Shown here in pieces: positions 55,294 through 63,953 of a DNA stretch of 64,000 nucleotides. The translations under genes were made by a program, and so were the position numbers. How positions within the stretch are numbered: the first letter of the stretch is position 1; every line of letters starts with the position of its first letter. The notes below the pieces were generated by a model. It saw only the letters and a list, made by a program, of their open reading frames with translations. It did not search any database and was not told the DNA's origin. The stretch comes from Elizabethkingia miricola (GTDB lineage: Bacteria > Bacteroidota > Bacteroidia > Flavobacteriales > Weeksellaceae): assembly GCF_001675285.1 (NCBI RefSeq), contig NZ_LSGQ01000014.1, positions 62,001 through 126,000 on the forward strand, given 5' to 3'.

Positions 55294-56103
55294 TTAGAAA
55301 TCCATCTGGAAAGCTTTTTCCTCATCGGATTTAATACCTAATGCATCGTAAATATATTGGAATGTAGATAATAAAACCGGCTTTCCGTTTACTACAGCTA
55401 CATCGTGCTCAAAATGTGCAGAAGGTTTATTATCCTGAGTTGTTACAGTCCAGCCATCGGAATGGAATTTTACTTTTTCCGTTCCCATATTAATCATAGG
55501 CTCGATAGCAATAACCAATCCGTCTTTAATTACTTTTCCTGAACCTTTTCTGCCATAGTTAGGTACCTGCGGTTCTTCATGCATTTGTCTTCCGACACCA
55601 TGTCCCACTAATTCACGTACTACTCCATAACCATGTTTTTCTGCATGTTCCTGTACTGCGTAAGAGATATCTCCGATTCTCTTTCCACGGATACACTGAG
55701 CAATACCTTTATAAAGACTCTCTTTGGTTACCTGCAAAAGTTTTTTTGTTTCAGGAGAAACTTCTCCAACCTCAAAAGTATAAGCATGATCTCCAACAAA
55801 TCCATTCATATAAGTACCACAGTCTACAGAAATAATATCTCCATCTCTCAATGGTTCATCTGTAGGGAAACCGTGAACAACCTGCTCATTCGGAGACATA
55901 CATAGAGAATTTGGAAAACCTCCATATCCAAGGAATGCAGGTTCTGCTCCGTGGTCTTTAATATACTCGAATGCAAGTTTATCTAAGTGCTTAGTTGTTA
56001 CGCCAGGTTTAATCTCCTTGGCCAACATTCCTAAAGTTTTTGAAACCAACTGAGCGCTTTCACGCATTAATTTGATTTCGTCTATTGTTTTTAACTGAAT
56101 CAT
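55294..56103 (-). CDS. map: Methionine aminopeptidase, type I
   Basis: 269 residues. Metal and active-site residues visible: H77, D94 (DCGTYM), D105 (GDHAYTF), H168 (HGVGRQMHEEP), E201, E232. It removes N-terminal methionine from new proteins. First gene of an operon with the SAM methyltransferase. Confidence 0.96.
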   Translation of the reverse strand: MIQLKTIDEIKLMRESAQLVSKTLGMLAKEIKPGVTTKHLDKLAFEYIKDHGAEPAFLGYGGFPNSLCMSPNEQVVHGFPTDEPLRDGDIISVDCGTYMNGFVGDHAYTFEVGEVSPETKKLLQVTKESLYKGIAQCIRGKRIGDISYAVQEHAEKHGYGVVRELVGHGVGRQMHEEPQVPNYGRKGSGKVIKDGLVIAIEPMINMGTEKVKFHSDGWTVTTQDNKPSAHFEHDVAVVNGKPVLLSTFQYIYDALGIKSDEEKAFQMDF

Positions 56104-56190
56104 TTTTATTTAAATGTAGCAATTTACCCATGTAAGAATGTAACAATAATTGGTACATTGGTAAATCGTTATATTATTACATTATATATG

Positions 56191-56619
56191 TTACCAGAAA
56201 AGACCTTTTTTCTTTTCTTTTTTCAGCTTCGAGTAAGCTAAAACTTCTCCGCCTGCCACGCGGAATTCTATTTTTTCTTTAATGATGTTATAGATTTCGC
56301 CCCATCCAGGAAATCCACCAAGGTTTCTGTCATCAATAAACATATCAGCATCAATTTTGCGGCTGTGTGTTTCAGAATCAAAAACTTCACCTTCAAAGCT
56401 AGAATTTACAGCGTAAAATTCCAATCCGTTTTTCTTACAGAAATCAACAGCATCCTGCAGAGCCTGTCCGCTTCTGTATGTCCATAAAATCAAACGATAA
56501 CCTTCTGATTGTAATTTCAGCAATGTTTCGAATGCAAAAATTTTAGCTGGTCCTACTCCCGGATATGCATCGTCTACAATTGTTCCGTCGAAGTCTATCG
56601 CTAGTTTTTTATTTATCAT
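56191..56619 (-). CDS. HAD-superfamily hydrolase (BT0820-like)
   Basis: 142 residues. Phosphatase motif DFDGTIVDD (9-17), motif II LWTYRSG, motif III lysine, and motif IV DMFIDDRNLGG. Small cap-less HAD of the BT0820 type; substrate unknown. The -7 element TATCTTTG reads on the minus strand at 56640-56647. Confidence 0.87.
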   Translation of the reverse strand: MINKKLAIDFDGTIVDDAYPGVGPAKIFAFETLLKLQSEGYRLILWTYRSGQALQDAVDFCKKNGLEFYAVNSSFEGEVFDSETHSRKIDADMFIDDRNLGGFPGWGEIYNIIKEKIEFRVAGGEVLAYSKLKKEKKKGLFW

Positions 56620-56639
56620 CTGTATTAAAAATTTGAGTG

Positions 56640-56647
56640 CAAAGATA
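56640..56647 (-). promoter_or_regulatory. HAD gene promoter -7 element
   Basis: Minus-strand TATCTTTG, 20 bp before the ATG. Confidence 0.45.
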
Positions 56648-56661
56648 CGAAAATATAGAAC

Positions 56662-56919
56662 TTAATCCCGTCCCTTTATTAAACGAATTATCGCGAAATA
56701 AATAACGTAAAGCCATCCCAATACACCATGGATAATTGCCCATAGAATAGATTTATTTCTATCCCATGATATGACTACTGCTATAATCGCTCCTAAACCT
56801 AGTCCGGAGTTTGTTACAGTATCTCTAATATCAGTGTTAGCATCTGTAGTACCAGACTGTGCCAACAACATATTGGAAAAAATTAACAATAGTACAACTA
56901 CCTGTATATTCTTTTTCAT
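56662..56919 (-). CDS. Small membrane protein
   Basis: 85 residues with a signal-like N-terminus (1-19) and two hydrophobic segments (about 42-48 and 60-78). No family recognised. It lies 10 bp after the GNAT gene, so it is probably the last gene of the gpmI operon. Confidence 0.6.
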   Translation of the reverse strand: MKKNIQVVVLLLIFSNMLLAQSGTTDANTDIRDTVTNSGLGLGAIIAVVISWDRNKSILWAIIHGVLGWLYVIYFAIIRLIKGRD

Positions 56920-56929
56920 ATCAGCTAAT

Positions 56930-57421
56930 TTATATAATCTTTTTCAGCATCCAGATATCACATCCTGTATGCCCTGAGTTCCCTAAAGGAGCAGATAACT
57001 GTTCGAATCCCTGCTTTTCATAAATACTAATTGCTTTTCCAAAAGCCGGTAAGCTTTCAAGATAAATGTGAGTATATCTGAACTTTTCGGCCTGTTCATA
57101 GCATTTTTCCATAAACAATCTTCCGACACCTGTCCCCCGGGCTTCTTTGGAAATATAAAATTTCACCAACTCTACATGGCCTTCAGGCAATCCTTCAGTA
57201 GGATAAAGCCCACAACTACCTACCACTCTATCTTCTACTTTAGCAACAAAAAGTACCGATCCTTTAGCATCAAATACCTTAGACAAGTGATCTGTTGTAG
57301 GATCAACATAAACAGTACCTTCTGTAGGTGCCTTATATTCATCAAAAACACCGCGGATCATAGATGCCAAAGCACTATCATCCGCAGCTTGTATTGTTGT
57401 AATTATTACTTCCTTATCCAT
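56930..57421 (-). CDS. GNAT-family N-acetyltransferase
   Basis: 163 residues. GNAT core with an acetyl-CoA loop RGTGVGRLF (a Q/RxxGxG/A motif) in KEARGTGVGRLFMEKCYEQA and a C-terminal YEKQGFEQL. Substrate unknown. Co-transcribed with gpmI, 8 bp downstream. Confidence 0.9.
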   Translation of the reverse strand: MDKEVIITTIQAADDSALASMIRGVFDEYKAPTEGTVYVDPTTDHLSKVFDAKGSVLFVAKVEDRVVGSCGLYPTEGLPEGHVELVKFYISKEARGTGVGRLFMEKCYEQAEKFRYTHIYLESLPAFGKAISIYEKQGFEQLSAPLGNSGHTGCDIWMLKKII

Positions 57422-57429
57422 TAATAGAA

Positions 57430-58953
57430 TTAAGAAACAAGAATATCTCCCGTCATTTCTTCCGGAATATTTACGCCCATTACTTTAAGGATTGTAGGTG
57501 CTACATCTCCCAATTTACCATCTTTCACATTCCATGTGTGATCTTTATCCATTACAATAAAAGGAACAAGATTGGTTGAATGCTGTGTATTAGGAGACCC
57601 ATCAGGATTTACCATAACATCAGAGTTACCATGATCTGCCAAAATAAATACAGCATATCCGTGATTATAAGCTGTAGTAGCTACTTTTTCAATGCATTTA
57701 TCTACGGTTTCAGCAGCTTGTACTGCAGCCTGGAAAACACCTGTATGCCCTACCATATCGGTATTCGCAAAATTCAGGCAGATAAAATCAGCGCTTTCTT
57801 TTTCCAATTCCGGTACAATAGCATTGGTAATGTCATAAGCCGACATTTCCGGTTTGAAATCATAAGTAGGAACATCCTTAGGACTCGGACACAAAATCCT
57901 TCTCTCCCCTTTAAACTCCTCTTCACGTCCTCCTGAGAAGAAGAATGTAACGTGTGGGTATTTTTCAGTTTCAGCAATACGAATTTGCGTTCTGTTATTC
58001 TCTTCCAGAATCTGACCCATAGTATGTGTAATGATGTTTTCATCATACACCACTTTTACATTATGAAAAGTTTTATCGTAGTTAGTTAAAGTCACATAGT
58101 ATAAAGGAAGCTTGTGCATCTCATAATCAGGGAAATCTTCCTGAGAAAGCGCCATTGTAATTTCACGTCCTCTGTCGGTTCTGAAATTGAAACAGAAAAC
58201 GACATCATTAGCTTCTATTTTAGCAACAGGCATTCCGTCCTGAGTACAGATAATTGGTTTTAGGAATTCATCTGTTATATCTTCCTCATAAGATTTCTGA
58301 ATAGCTCCTACCGGATTATTGGTTGCTAATCCAATACCATTTACCATAGCATCATAAGCTACACGAACACGCTCCCAACGCTTATCACGGTCCATCGCAT
58401 AATAACGGCCAACAATGGTTGCTAATTTTCCGGTTTTGGCATCCATAAATTCTATAAGATCCTGAATAAATCCTTTGCCGGAATGTGGATCGCAGTCACG
58501 TCCATCTGTAAAAGCATGTACAAAAACATTTTCTAGTCCGTAATCATCTGCTGCTTCCAAAAGTCCTTTCAGGTGATTAACGTGAGAATGCACTCCTCCG
58601 TCGGAAACTAATCCTATAAAGTGAATTTTTTTATGGTTGTCTTTTGCATATTTAAAGGCAGCAAGGATTTCCGGTTCATTCCCCAGTGTTTTGTTTTCCA
58701 CCGCCATATTTAGCTTTACAAGATTCTGAAAAATTACACGTCCGGCTCCAAGATTCATATGCCCTACTTCAGAATTCCCCATTTGTCCGGCTGGTAAACC
58801 TACAGCCAAACCACTAGCTTCTAATTTGCTGTGTGGATATTTTTGCAGACATGAATCAATAAACGGTGTGTTGGCCTGCGCGATGGCAGAAACTTTGGGA
58901 TCTAAACCTAATCCCCAGCCATCCAGGATGGCTAATATTGCTTTTTTAGACAT
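57430..58953 (-). CDS. gpmI: Phosphoglycerate mutase, 2,3-bisphosphoglycerate-independent
   Basis: 507 residues. Phospho-serine and metal sites: D11 (LDGWG), S61 (GQMGNSEVGHMN), the DGRDCDPHSG motif and C-terminal ADHGNSD. Glycolysis/gluconeogenesis enzyme, manganese-dependent. Its -7 element TATATTTG is on the minus strand at 58976-58983. Confidence 0.97.
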   Translation of the reverse strand: MSKKAILAILDGWGLGLDPKVSAIAQANTPFIDSCLQKYPHSKLEASGLAVGLPAGQMGNSEVGHMNLGAGRVIFQNLVKLNMAVENKTLGNEPEILAAFKYAKDNHKKIHFIGLVSDGGVHSHVNHLKGLLEAADDYGLENVFVHAFTDGRDCDPHSGKGFIQDLIEFMDAKTGKLATIVGRYYAMDRDKRWERVRVAYDAMVNGIGLATNNPVGAIQKSYEEDITDEFLKPIICTQDGMPVAKIEANDVVFCFNFRTDRGREITMALSQEDFPDYEMHKLPLYYVTLTNYDKTFHNVKVVYDENIITHTMGQILEENNRTQIRIAETEKYPHVTFFFSGGREEEFKGERRILCPSPKDVPTYDFKPEMSAYDITNAIVPELEKESADFICLNFANTDMVGHTGVFQAAVQAAETVDKCIEKVATTAYNHGYAVFILADHGNSDVMVNPDGSPNTQHSTNLVPFIVMDKDHTWNVKDGKLGDVAPTILKVMGVNIPEEMTGDILVS

Positions 58954-58975
58954 TTCAGAATTATATTTAACTTAA

Positions 58976-58983
58976 CAAATATA
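58976..58983 (-). promoter_or_regulatory. gpmI promoter -7 element
   Basis: Minus-strand TATATTTG, 23 bp before the start. Confidence 0.45.
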
Positions 58984-59058
58984 CGAAACAATGCACTAAA
59001 TAGTAAGGAATTTCACAGGTTTTATGTGGTAAATACCCTGAAAAATTGTAACTTTTCT

Positions 59059-59066
59059 TACTTTTG
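59059..59066 (+). promoter_or_regulatory. SUI1 gene promoter -7 element
   Basis: Exact TACTTTTG, 23 bp before the ATG at 59089. Confidence 0.4.
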
Positions 59067-59088
59067 TTTATTAGTATTATAAAATAAA

Positions 59089-59412
59089 ATGGATTTAAGA
59101 GATCAGTTAAAAAATCTTTTTCCTGAACATGAGGAGCAGGATTTCGAAATGCCTGAAGAAAAGTTTGAACAAAAAGGCGCCCTTGTGTGTAAGTTTGAAA
59201 AAAAAGGACGCAATGGTAAACCTGTAACTTTAATTGAAGGCTTTGAGGGTGGCGATGCAGAACTGAAAGAAATTTCTAAAAAAATCAAAACCTCTTTGGG
59301 AATTGGTGGCTCCGAAAAAGACGGTGTCATCATTATTCAGGGAGACAACAGAGATAAGATTATGAAGCTTCTGCAGGAAATGGGCTACAAAACCAAACGT
59401 GTAGGCGGGTAA
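59089..59412 (+). CDS. SUI1/eIF1-like translation factor (YciH type)
   Basis: 107 residues. The eIF1 fold is visible from KFEKKGRNGKPVTLIEGF to the end (KIKTSLGIGGSEKDGVIIIQ, then GDNRDKIMKLLQEMGY). E. coli YciH influences start-codon selection. Single-gene unit with its own promoter element. Confidence 0.9.
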   Translation: MDLRDQLKNLFPEHEEQDFEMPEEKFEQKGALVCKFEKKGRNGKPVTLIEGFEGGDAELKEISKKIKTSLGIGGSEKDGVIIIQGDNRDKIMKLLQEMGYKTKRVGG

Positions 59413-59560
59413 TATTTTTAAATACAAAGTTAGAAGTACGAAATTAGAAACACGTGGTAAGAAAATATAAAGTGTAGAAGTAAAAGACCAGAAATACAAA
59501 AAGTATTTTTTTATCTCCGAAATTCTTTTTAACTTCAATTCCTTTTTAAAATCGGAAATT

Positions 59561-60415
59561 ATGATGAATAAACTAGCAGCATCCGAGTTGGTGCTGAATG
59601 AGGACGGAAGCGTATACCATTTGAATCTTCTTCCTGAAGATATCGCTGAAAAAATTATACTGGTTGGAGATCCGGACAGGGTTCCTAAAGTATCTCAATA
59701 TTTTGACAAAGTTGAAATCAAAAAAAATAAACGTGAGTTTTATACCCACACCGGAACACTGAGAGGTGAAAGGATTACGGTAATGTCTACAGGTATTGGT
59801 ACCGAGAATATAGACATTGTAATGAACGAACTGGATGCTCTGGTAAATATAGACCTAAAAGAAAAGGAATTTAAAAAAGAGCACAGCTCTTTAGAATTAT
59901 TCCGTTTGGGGACTTGTGGTAGTGTAAATCCTGACGTAGAAGTAGACAACATGTTGGTAACAGAAAATGTTGTAGGATTAGATGGCCTTCTTCATTTTTA
60001 TCAGGATTATCAGTTTGAAAATGAGTTTTCTAAAAACTTTTTAGAAAAATTCCCTTATCAGAATATCAAACCTCTACTCTATTTCTCTGACTGGGCTAAA
60101 GAAAGTGCGCACTACTATCAGGATGCTAAATATATTGGTAATACGGCTACTTTCCCAGGATTCTATGCTCCTCAGGGGAGACAGTTAAGGCTGAAAGCTC
60201 TGGACGACCAGTTCCTGGAAACACTTAATGATCTTGGTGTAACCAATTTCGAAATGGAAACATCTGCTATTTACGGATTATCCAAATTATTGGGCCATAA
60301 GGCAATTACTGTTAACTGTGTTATTGCTAACAGACGTCGTGGAGAATTTTCTGCGGACCACCATGCATCTGAAAAGATGACAATTCAGTGGGTATTGGAC
60401 AGAATTATTAAGTAA
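59561..60415 (+). CDS. Nucleoside phosphorylase
   Basis: 284 residues. The N-terminus LVGDPDRVPKVSQYF holds the phosphate-binding GDPDR of the PNP/UdP family, with IVMNELDAL, EMETSAIYGLSKL and VIANRRRGEFS. Likely uridine phosphorylase-like, but the specificity is not decidable. The ATG at 59561 is followed by a second Met; start uncertain by one codon. Confidence 0.88.
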   Translation: MMNKLAASELVLNEDGSVYHLNLLPEDIAEKIILVGDPDRVPKVSQYFDKVEIKKNKREFYTHTGTLRGERITVMSTGIGTENIDIVMNELDALVNIDLKEKEFKKEHSSLELFRLGTCGSVNPDVEVDNMLVTENVVGLDGLLHFYQDYQFENEFSKNFLEKFPYQNIKPLLYFSDWAKESAHYYQDAKYIGNTATFPGFYAPQGRQLRLKALDDQFLETLNDLGVTNFEMETSAIYGLSKLLGHKAITVNCVIANRRRGEFSADHHASEKMTIQWVLDRIIK

Positions 60416-60438
60416 TATTTTATTTTATACAACATTAT

Positions 60439-60618
60439 ATGAAGCCTCTTACAAGAACCATTACAGGAGTAGTATTTCTAATTATCTTCCTTACACTCTA
60501 TTTTCAGGGAAGCGATAATACCTTATATAGTTTTCTTGAAGGCTTATCCGTAGCTATTGGAATTATTTTTGTAACACGAGGCTTATATGAATTGTATAGA
60601 GCAAAAAATGTAAAATAA
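60439..60618 (+). CDS. Micro-ORF 1, small membrane protein
   Basis: 59 residues, with a first hydrophobic stretch (about 9-22) and a second (about 36-47). No motif. It sits 23 bp after the phosphorylase and ends 3 bp before a strong hairpin, so it may be the last gene of the phosphorylase unit. Confidence 0.6.
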   Translation: MKPLTRTITGVVFLIIFLTLYFQGSDNTLYSFLEGLSVAIGIIFVTRGLYELYRAKNVK

Positions 60619-60646
60619 AAAAATCCCCGTTTTGGGGATTTTTTAT
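60619..60646. terminator. Terminator
   Basis: AAAATCCCC / GGGGATTTT hairpin with T run, after micro-ORF 1. Confidence 0.85.
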
Positions 60647-60674
60647 TATCTTAGAATCACACAAAATACTGAAT

Positions 60675-60845
60675 ATGAAAACTTTTATCAGAATACTGCC
60701 AATAATATTCCTCGGATTTTCTATCGGAAGATTTATAAAATATGATTTTACATTCGATAGCATTGTAATTGCGACAGCAGCAATCGGAATTTTAGGAACT
60801 GTATTTTTACTTTTTAATGAAAGAAAAGATTCAAAAACAGAATAA
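60675..60845 (+). CDS. Micro-ORF 2, small membrane protein
   Basis: 56 residues; hydrophobic from 5 to 18 and 29 to 48 with a charged C-terminus (NERKDSKTE). No family recognised. 4 bp before micro-ORF 3, so likely co-translated. Confidence 0.5.
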   Translation: MKTFIRILPIIFLGFSIGRFIKYDFTFDSIVIATAAIGILGTVFLLFNERKDSKTE

Positions 60846-60849
60846 TAAG

Positions 60850-60975
60850 ATGAATACTTCAACAAAATTCAATCAGTTTTTTAAGCTCTTTTTCACTCTC
60901 ATCATTCTCTATCTTGTCATAAGTACAATACAGTATTCTCATATTTTTATCAACAGCTTTTTAAAAGGCTTCTAA
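60850..60975 (+). CDS. Micro-ORF 3, small membrane protein
   Basis: 41 residues, one hydrophobic segment (about 10-27). Very short; its support is the ATG 4 bp after the previous stop and membrane-protein composition. Confidence 0.35.
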   Translation: MNTSTKFNQFFKLFFTLIILYLVISTIQYSHIFINSFLKGF

Positions 60976-61290
60976 CTGCTTAACATAAAGCTTATTTTTT
61001 AAATAAACTTTCCGGAATTTTGTTCTCAACAAAACGGCCCTGATATCTTATTGACATCAGGACCAGGATTCTCTCAATACGAAAAATATATTCGTGAACT
61101 ATCGTATTGCTTCTACTAAGTTACATCGTCAAACTGAAAATAACTAAAGAAACATAGTGATATATATTTCTGAAATATATCATAAGTAGTTTTTTTGTAA
61201 TGCCTGTTTTTCAGGCTATCTTTAAGAAGGATTAATAAAAGGGCCCTTTATTATCTGTCAATTTATCGAAATTAAATTAAAGAAATAATT
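60976..61290. other. Intergenic region before the CBS gene
   Basis: Two small hairpins are visible (near 61038-61062 and 61201-61216) but no long T tract and no gene. The CBS gene promoter probably lies in the last 100 bp. Confidence 0.4.
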
Positions 61291-61719
61291 ATGAAACAAA
61301 GAGTTCCCGTATCCCAAATTATGTCCAAAGAGCTTATCACTCTTAATCCGAAACAATCGTTATATGAAGCTGAAAAACTATTCAAAAAGAATAATATCAG
61401 ACATATTCCCGTTGTTGAAAACCTAAAATTATTAGGCATGCTCAGTTATTCAGATTTATTAAAGATAAGTTATGCTGATGTGGATGACTCCGATGAAGCA
61501 GAAGACAATTCTGTTTCCACAGTTGTGTACGATATGTTTAGCATTCCGCAGATTATGACCAAAGCTCCTTTGACCGTAAGTGCAGAAACTACAATTAAAG
61601 AGGTGGTTGAAATTTTAGCCCAGCAAAGCTTCCATTCAATTCCTGTAGTGGATCATGATGAAATAAAAGGAATTGTAACTACCACTGATATATTAAATTA
61701 CTTATTAGAGCAGTATTAA
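61291..61719 (+). CDS. Twin-CBS-domain protein
   Basis: 142 residues, two CBS modules (about 5-60 and 83-140). Each ends in a His-Ile-Pro-Val-like ligand segment: RHIPVVENLKLLGMLSYSDL and HSIPVVDHDEIKGIVTTTDI. CBS pairs sense adenosyl ligands. No catalytic domain, so a regulatory partner is expected. Function unassigned. Confidence 0.9.
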   Translation: MKQRVPVSQIMSKELITLNPKQSLYEAEKLFKKNNIRHIPVVENLKLLGMLSYSDLLKISYADVDDSDEAEDNSVSTVVYDMFSIPQIMTKAPLTVSAETTIKEVVEILAQQSFHSIPVVDHDEIKGIVTTTDILNYLLEQY

Positions 61720-61735
61720 TACAAGTATAGTAACT

Positions 61736-61804
61736 AAGAGGCTGTCCCAAAATATAATATTGAGTCATATCAAAATACCTTTAATCGTTCAGGGCAGCCT
61801 CTTA
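61736..61804. repeat. Inverted repeat with 12-bp arms
   Basis: Left arm AAGAGGCTGTCCC (61736-61748), right arm GGGCAGCCTCTT (61792-61803), separated by 43 bp; the left arm has one extra T. GAGGCTGTCC-type ends occur at IS termini, but the site could also be a terminator for the convergent CBS and tag genes. Confidence 0.55.
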
Positions 61805-61823
61805 TTATTTATAATAGTTTCTT

Positions 61824-62384
61824 TTAATTATTCCTTACAAAGCAGCTTTCTATATGATCATCTACAACCCCGGTTGCCTGCAAATGAGAATAAATTACTG
61901 TTGACCCCAAAAATTTGAATCCTCTTTTTTTCAAATCTTTACTTATAGCATCCGATAAAGGTGTTGTAGCAGGTGCTTCTGTATGATGTTTCCAGGTATT
62001 TATAATTCTTTCTCCATTGGTATAAGTCGAGATATAGTTATAGAAACTTCCGAATTCTTTCTGAAGTTCCATAAATAGTTTTGCATTGCTTATAGCTGCT
62101 AATACCTTGAGCCTGTTTCTTACAATTCCTGTATCCTGAAGTAATTCATCAATTTTTTTCTCATCATACTTAGCAATCTTCTTATAGTCAAAATTGTCAA
62201 ATGCTATTCTAAAGCTTTCTCTCTTACGGAGAATGGTAATCCAGCTCAATCCTGCCTGAAAGCTCTCAAGTATCATAAACTCGAACATAGTAGCATCATC
62301 CGTTGCCAGCCGCCCCCATTCTTCATCATGATATTTCTGGTACAGCTCATCTGTTCCGCACCATGCACATCTTGTTTTTTCCAT
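61824..62384 (-). CDS. tag: DNA-3-methyladenine glycosylase I
   Basis: 186 residues. N-terminal RCAWCGTDELYQKYHDEEWG with zinc ligands C6 and H19, and C-terminal H177 and C181 in DDHIESC. The catalytic-region FEFMILESFQAGLSWITIL follows. It removes 3-methyladenine from alkylated DNA. Confidence 0.95.
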   Translation of the reverse strand: MEKTRCAWCGTDELYQKYHDEEWGRLATDDATMFEFMILESFQAGLSWITILRKRESFRIAFDNFDYKKIAKYDEKKIDELLQDTGIVRNRLKVLAAISNAKLFMELQKEFGSFYNYISTYTNGERIINTWKHHTEAPATTPLSDAISKDLKKRGFKFLGSTVIYSHLQATGVVDDHIESCFVRNN

Positions 62385-62508
62385 ATTAAATTTATTTACC
62401 CAAAAATAAACATTTAGTATATCATTAGGAAAGTTTTAACGTTCGCTAACATCCTTTCGGAATGCTTATTGAAAGTATAGTAAGCATTAACCCCAAAATT
62501 CACGAACA

Positions 62509-62847
62509 ATGAGTACTAATGAACAAAATGAGAGTCTGGACAAAGCAAAACAATTTGTAAATGATGCCGAAAACAATCTGAAAGATTTCACAAAACAAAC
62601 ACAGGATGCTATTGGCAATTTATCGGATAAAGTAAAAAGCTACATCGACCAGAAAAAGAATGAAAATGAAGAACCAACGAAGGAAGGTTTCTTTGCCCAT
62701 CTGAAGCAACAGGTATCAGACGCTTGGGAAGATACCAAAGACGCCGCAGAAAATGCATGGGAAAGCACTAAAAACTTTGCAGATGATGCTTGGGACAAAA
62801 CAAAGGATGCAGCCAATGACATCCAAGACAATATAAAAGGAAAATAG
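62509..62847 (+). CDS. Amphipathic repeat protein (LEA-like)
   Basis: 112 residues, almost wholly charged and helical. The C-terminal half repeats an 11-residue-like unit: DAWEDTKDAAENAWESTKNF, then ADDAWDKTKDAANDIQD, with alternating Trp, Ala and Asp. No signal peptide and no hydrophobic segment. This pattern recalls LEA and similar stress proteins; role unproven. Confidence 0.65.
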   Translation: MSTNEQNESLDKAKQFVNDAENNLKDFTKQTQDAIGNLSDKVKSYIDQKKNENEEPTKEGFFAHLKQQVSDAWEDTKDAAENAWESTKNFADDAWDKTKDAANDIQDNIKGK

Positions 62848-62887
62848 GCCCTAAACTGCCAATCATTTTTAATTATAATTTTACGGA

Positions 62888-62920
62888 GAAATGGCCTCAA
62901 TATCTTGAGGCCATTTTTTT
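62888..62920. terminator. Terminator
   Basis: AATGGCCTCAA / TTGAGGCCATT hairpin with a long T run, between the repeat-protein gene and the convergent aldolase gene. Confidence 0.75.
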
Positions 62921-63953
62921 ATGCTAAACGCTTTAATGATGCTATAAAACTATCAACTTCTGCTTCCGGTGTTGCCCATGAAGTTATAAGCCTTATTGCT
63001 GATTTTTCTTCGTCTATTTTCTTCCAGACATAAAAGTCAAACTCTTCAGAAAGCTTTTCAATCCAGGAATTTGGAATAATCGGAAATAACTGATTGCTGT
63101 ATGAATCCGTAAGGAAACCACAATAATAAGCTTCAAATGCAGCTTTTATTTTCATTGCTTTCTGATTAGCGGATCTTGCAAGGTCAAAATAAAGATTATC
63201 CTTCATCAGCTCCATAAACTGAATACCGATCAGTCTTCCTTTAGCCAATAAAGCTCCCTTCTGTTTTACATGAAATCCAAAGTCTTCCTTCAATTCCGGA
63301 TTTACAATAACAATAGCTTCTCCTATCAACGCTCCGTTTTTGGTTCCGCCCAGATAAAACACATCCGCCAGGCGTGCTATATCTTCCGGAGTTACATCAG
63401 TACCTTCTACAGTCAGCGCATGACCAAGACGAGCTCCGTCTACAAATAAATATAGATTATTCTCTTTACAAAATCCAGACAAAGCTTCCAGCTCTTCACG
63501 AGTATAATGCGTTCCTAATTCTGTCGTATTCGAAATATACAACATTTTAGGCTTTACAACATGTGGCTGATTGGTTACCGTATCCAGAACTTCTCTACAA
63601 GCTTCCGGGGAAAGTTTTCCATCTTCAGACCGTGCTGCATGAACTTTGTGTCCTGTAGCCTCTATAGCTCCTGCTTCGTTGGTAAATATATGTCCCGACT
63701 CTGCAGAGATAACAGACTGATATGGCCTTAGTATTGAAGAAATAGTAAGAAGATTTGCCTGTGTACCTCCGGAAACAAAATAAACATCTGCTTCCGGACT
63801 GTTAAACCGTTCTTTAATCATATCTATTGCCATGGCCGAATACTGATCGCCACCATAACCAATTTGCTGTTCCCTGTTCGTCTCAACCAATGCTTTCAGA
63901 ATATTTGCATGACATCCTTCTGCATAATCATTTTTAAAACTAAATCTGTTCAT
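62919..63953 (-). CDS. Threonine aldolase-like PLP enzyme
   Basis: 344 residues from the second methionine (63953); the first is at 63959. Fold-type I PLP enzyme with the Schiff-base lysine in LGGTKNGALIGE (Lys207 of the longer form), D174 (FVDGARLG) and H90. It matches low-specificity L-threonine aldolases and similar beta-eliminating lyases. Ends near a strong hairpin shared with the convergent repeat protein. Confidence 0.88.
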   Translation of the reverse strand: MNRFSFKNDYAEGCHANILKALVETNREQQIGYGGDQYSAMAIDMIKERFNSPEADVYFVSGGTQANLLTISSILRPYQSVISAESGHIFTNEAGAIEATGHKVHAARSEDGKLSPEACREVLDTVTNQPHVVKPKMLYISNTTELGTHYTREELEALSGFCKENNLYLFVDGARLGHALTVEGTDVTPEDIARLADVFYLGGTKNGALIGEAIVIVNPELKEDFGFHVKQKGALLAKGRLIGIQFMELMKDNLYFDLARSANQKAMKIKAAFEAYYCGFLTDSYSNQLFPIIPNSWIEKLSEEFDFYVWKKIDEEKSAIRLITSWATPEAEVDSFIASLKRLA

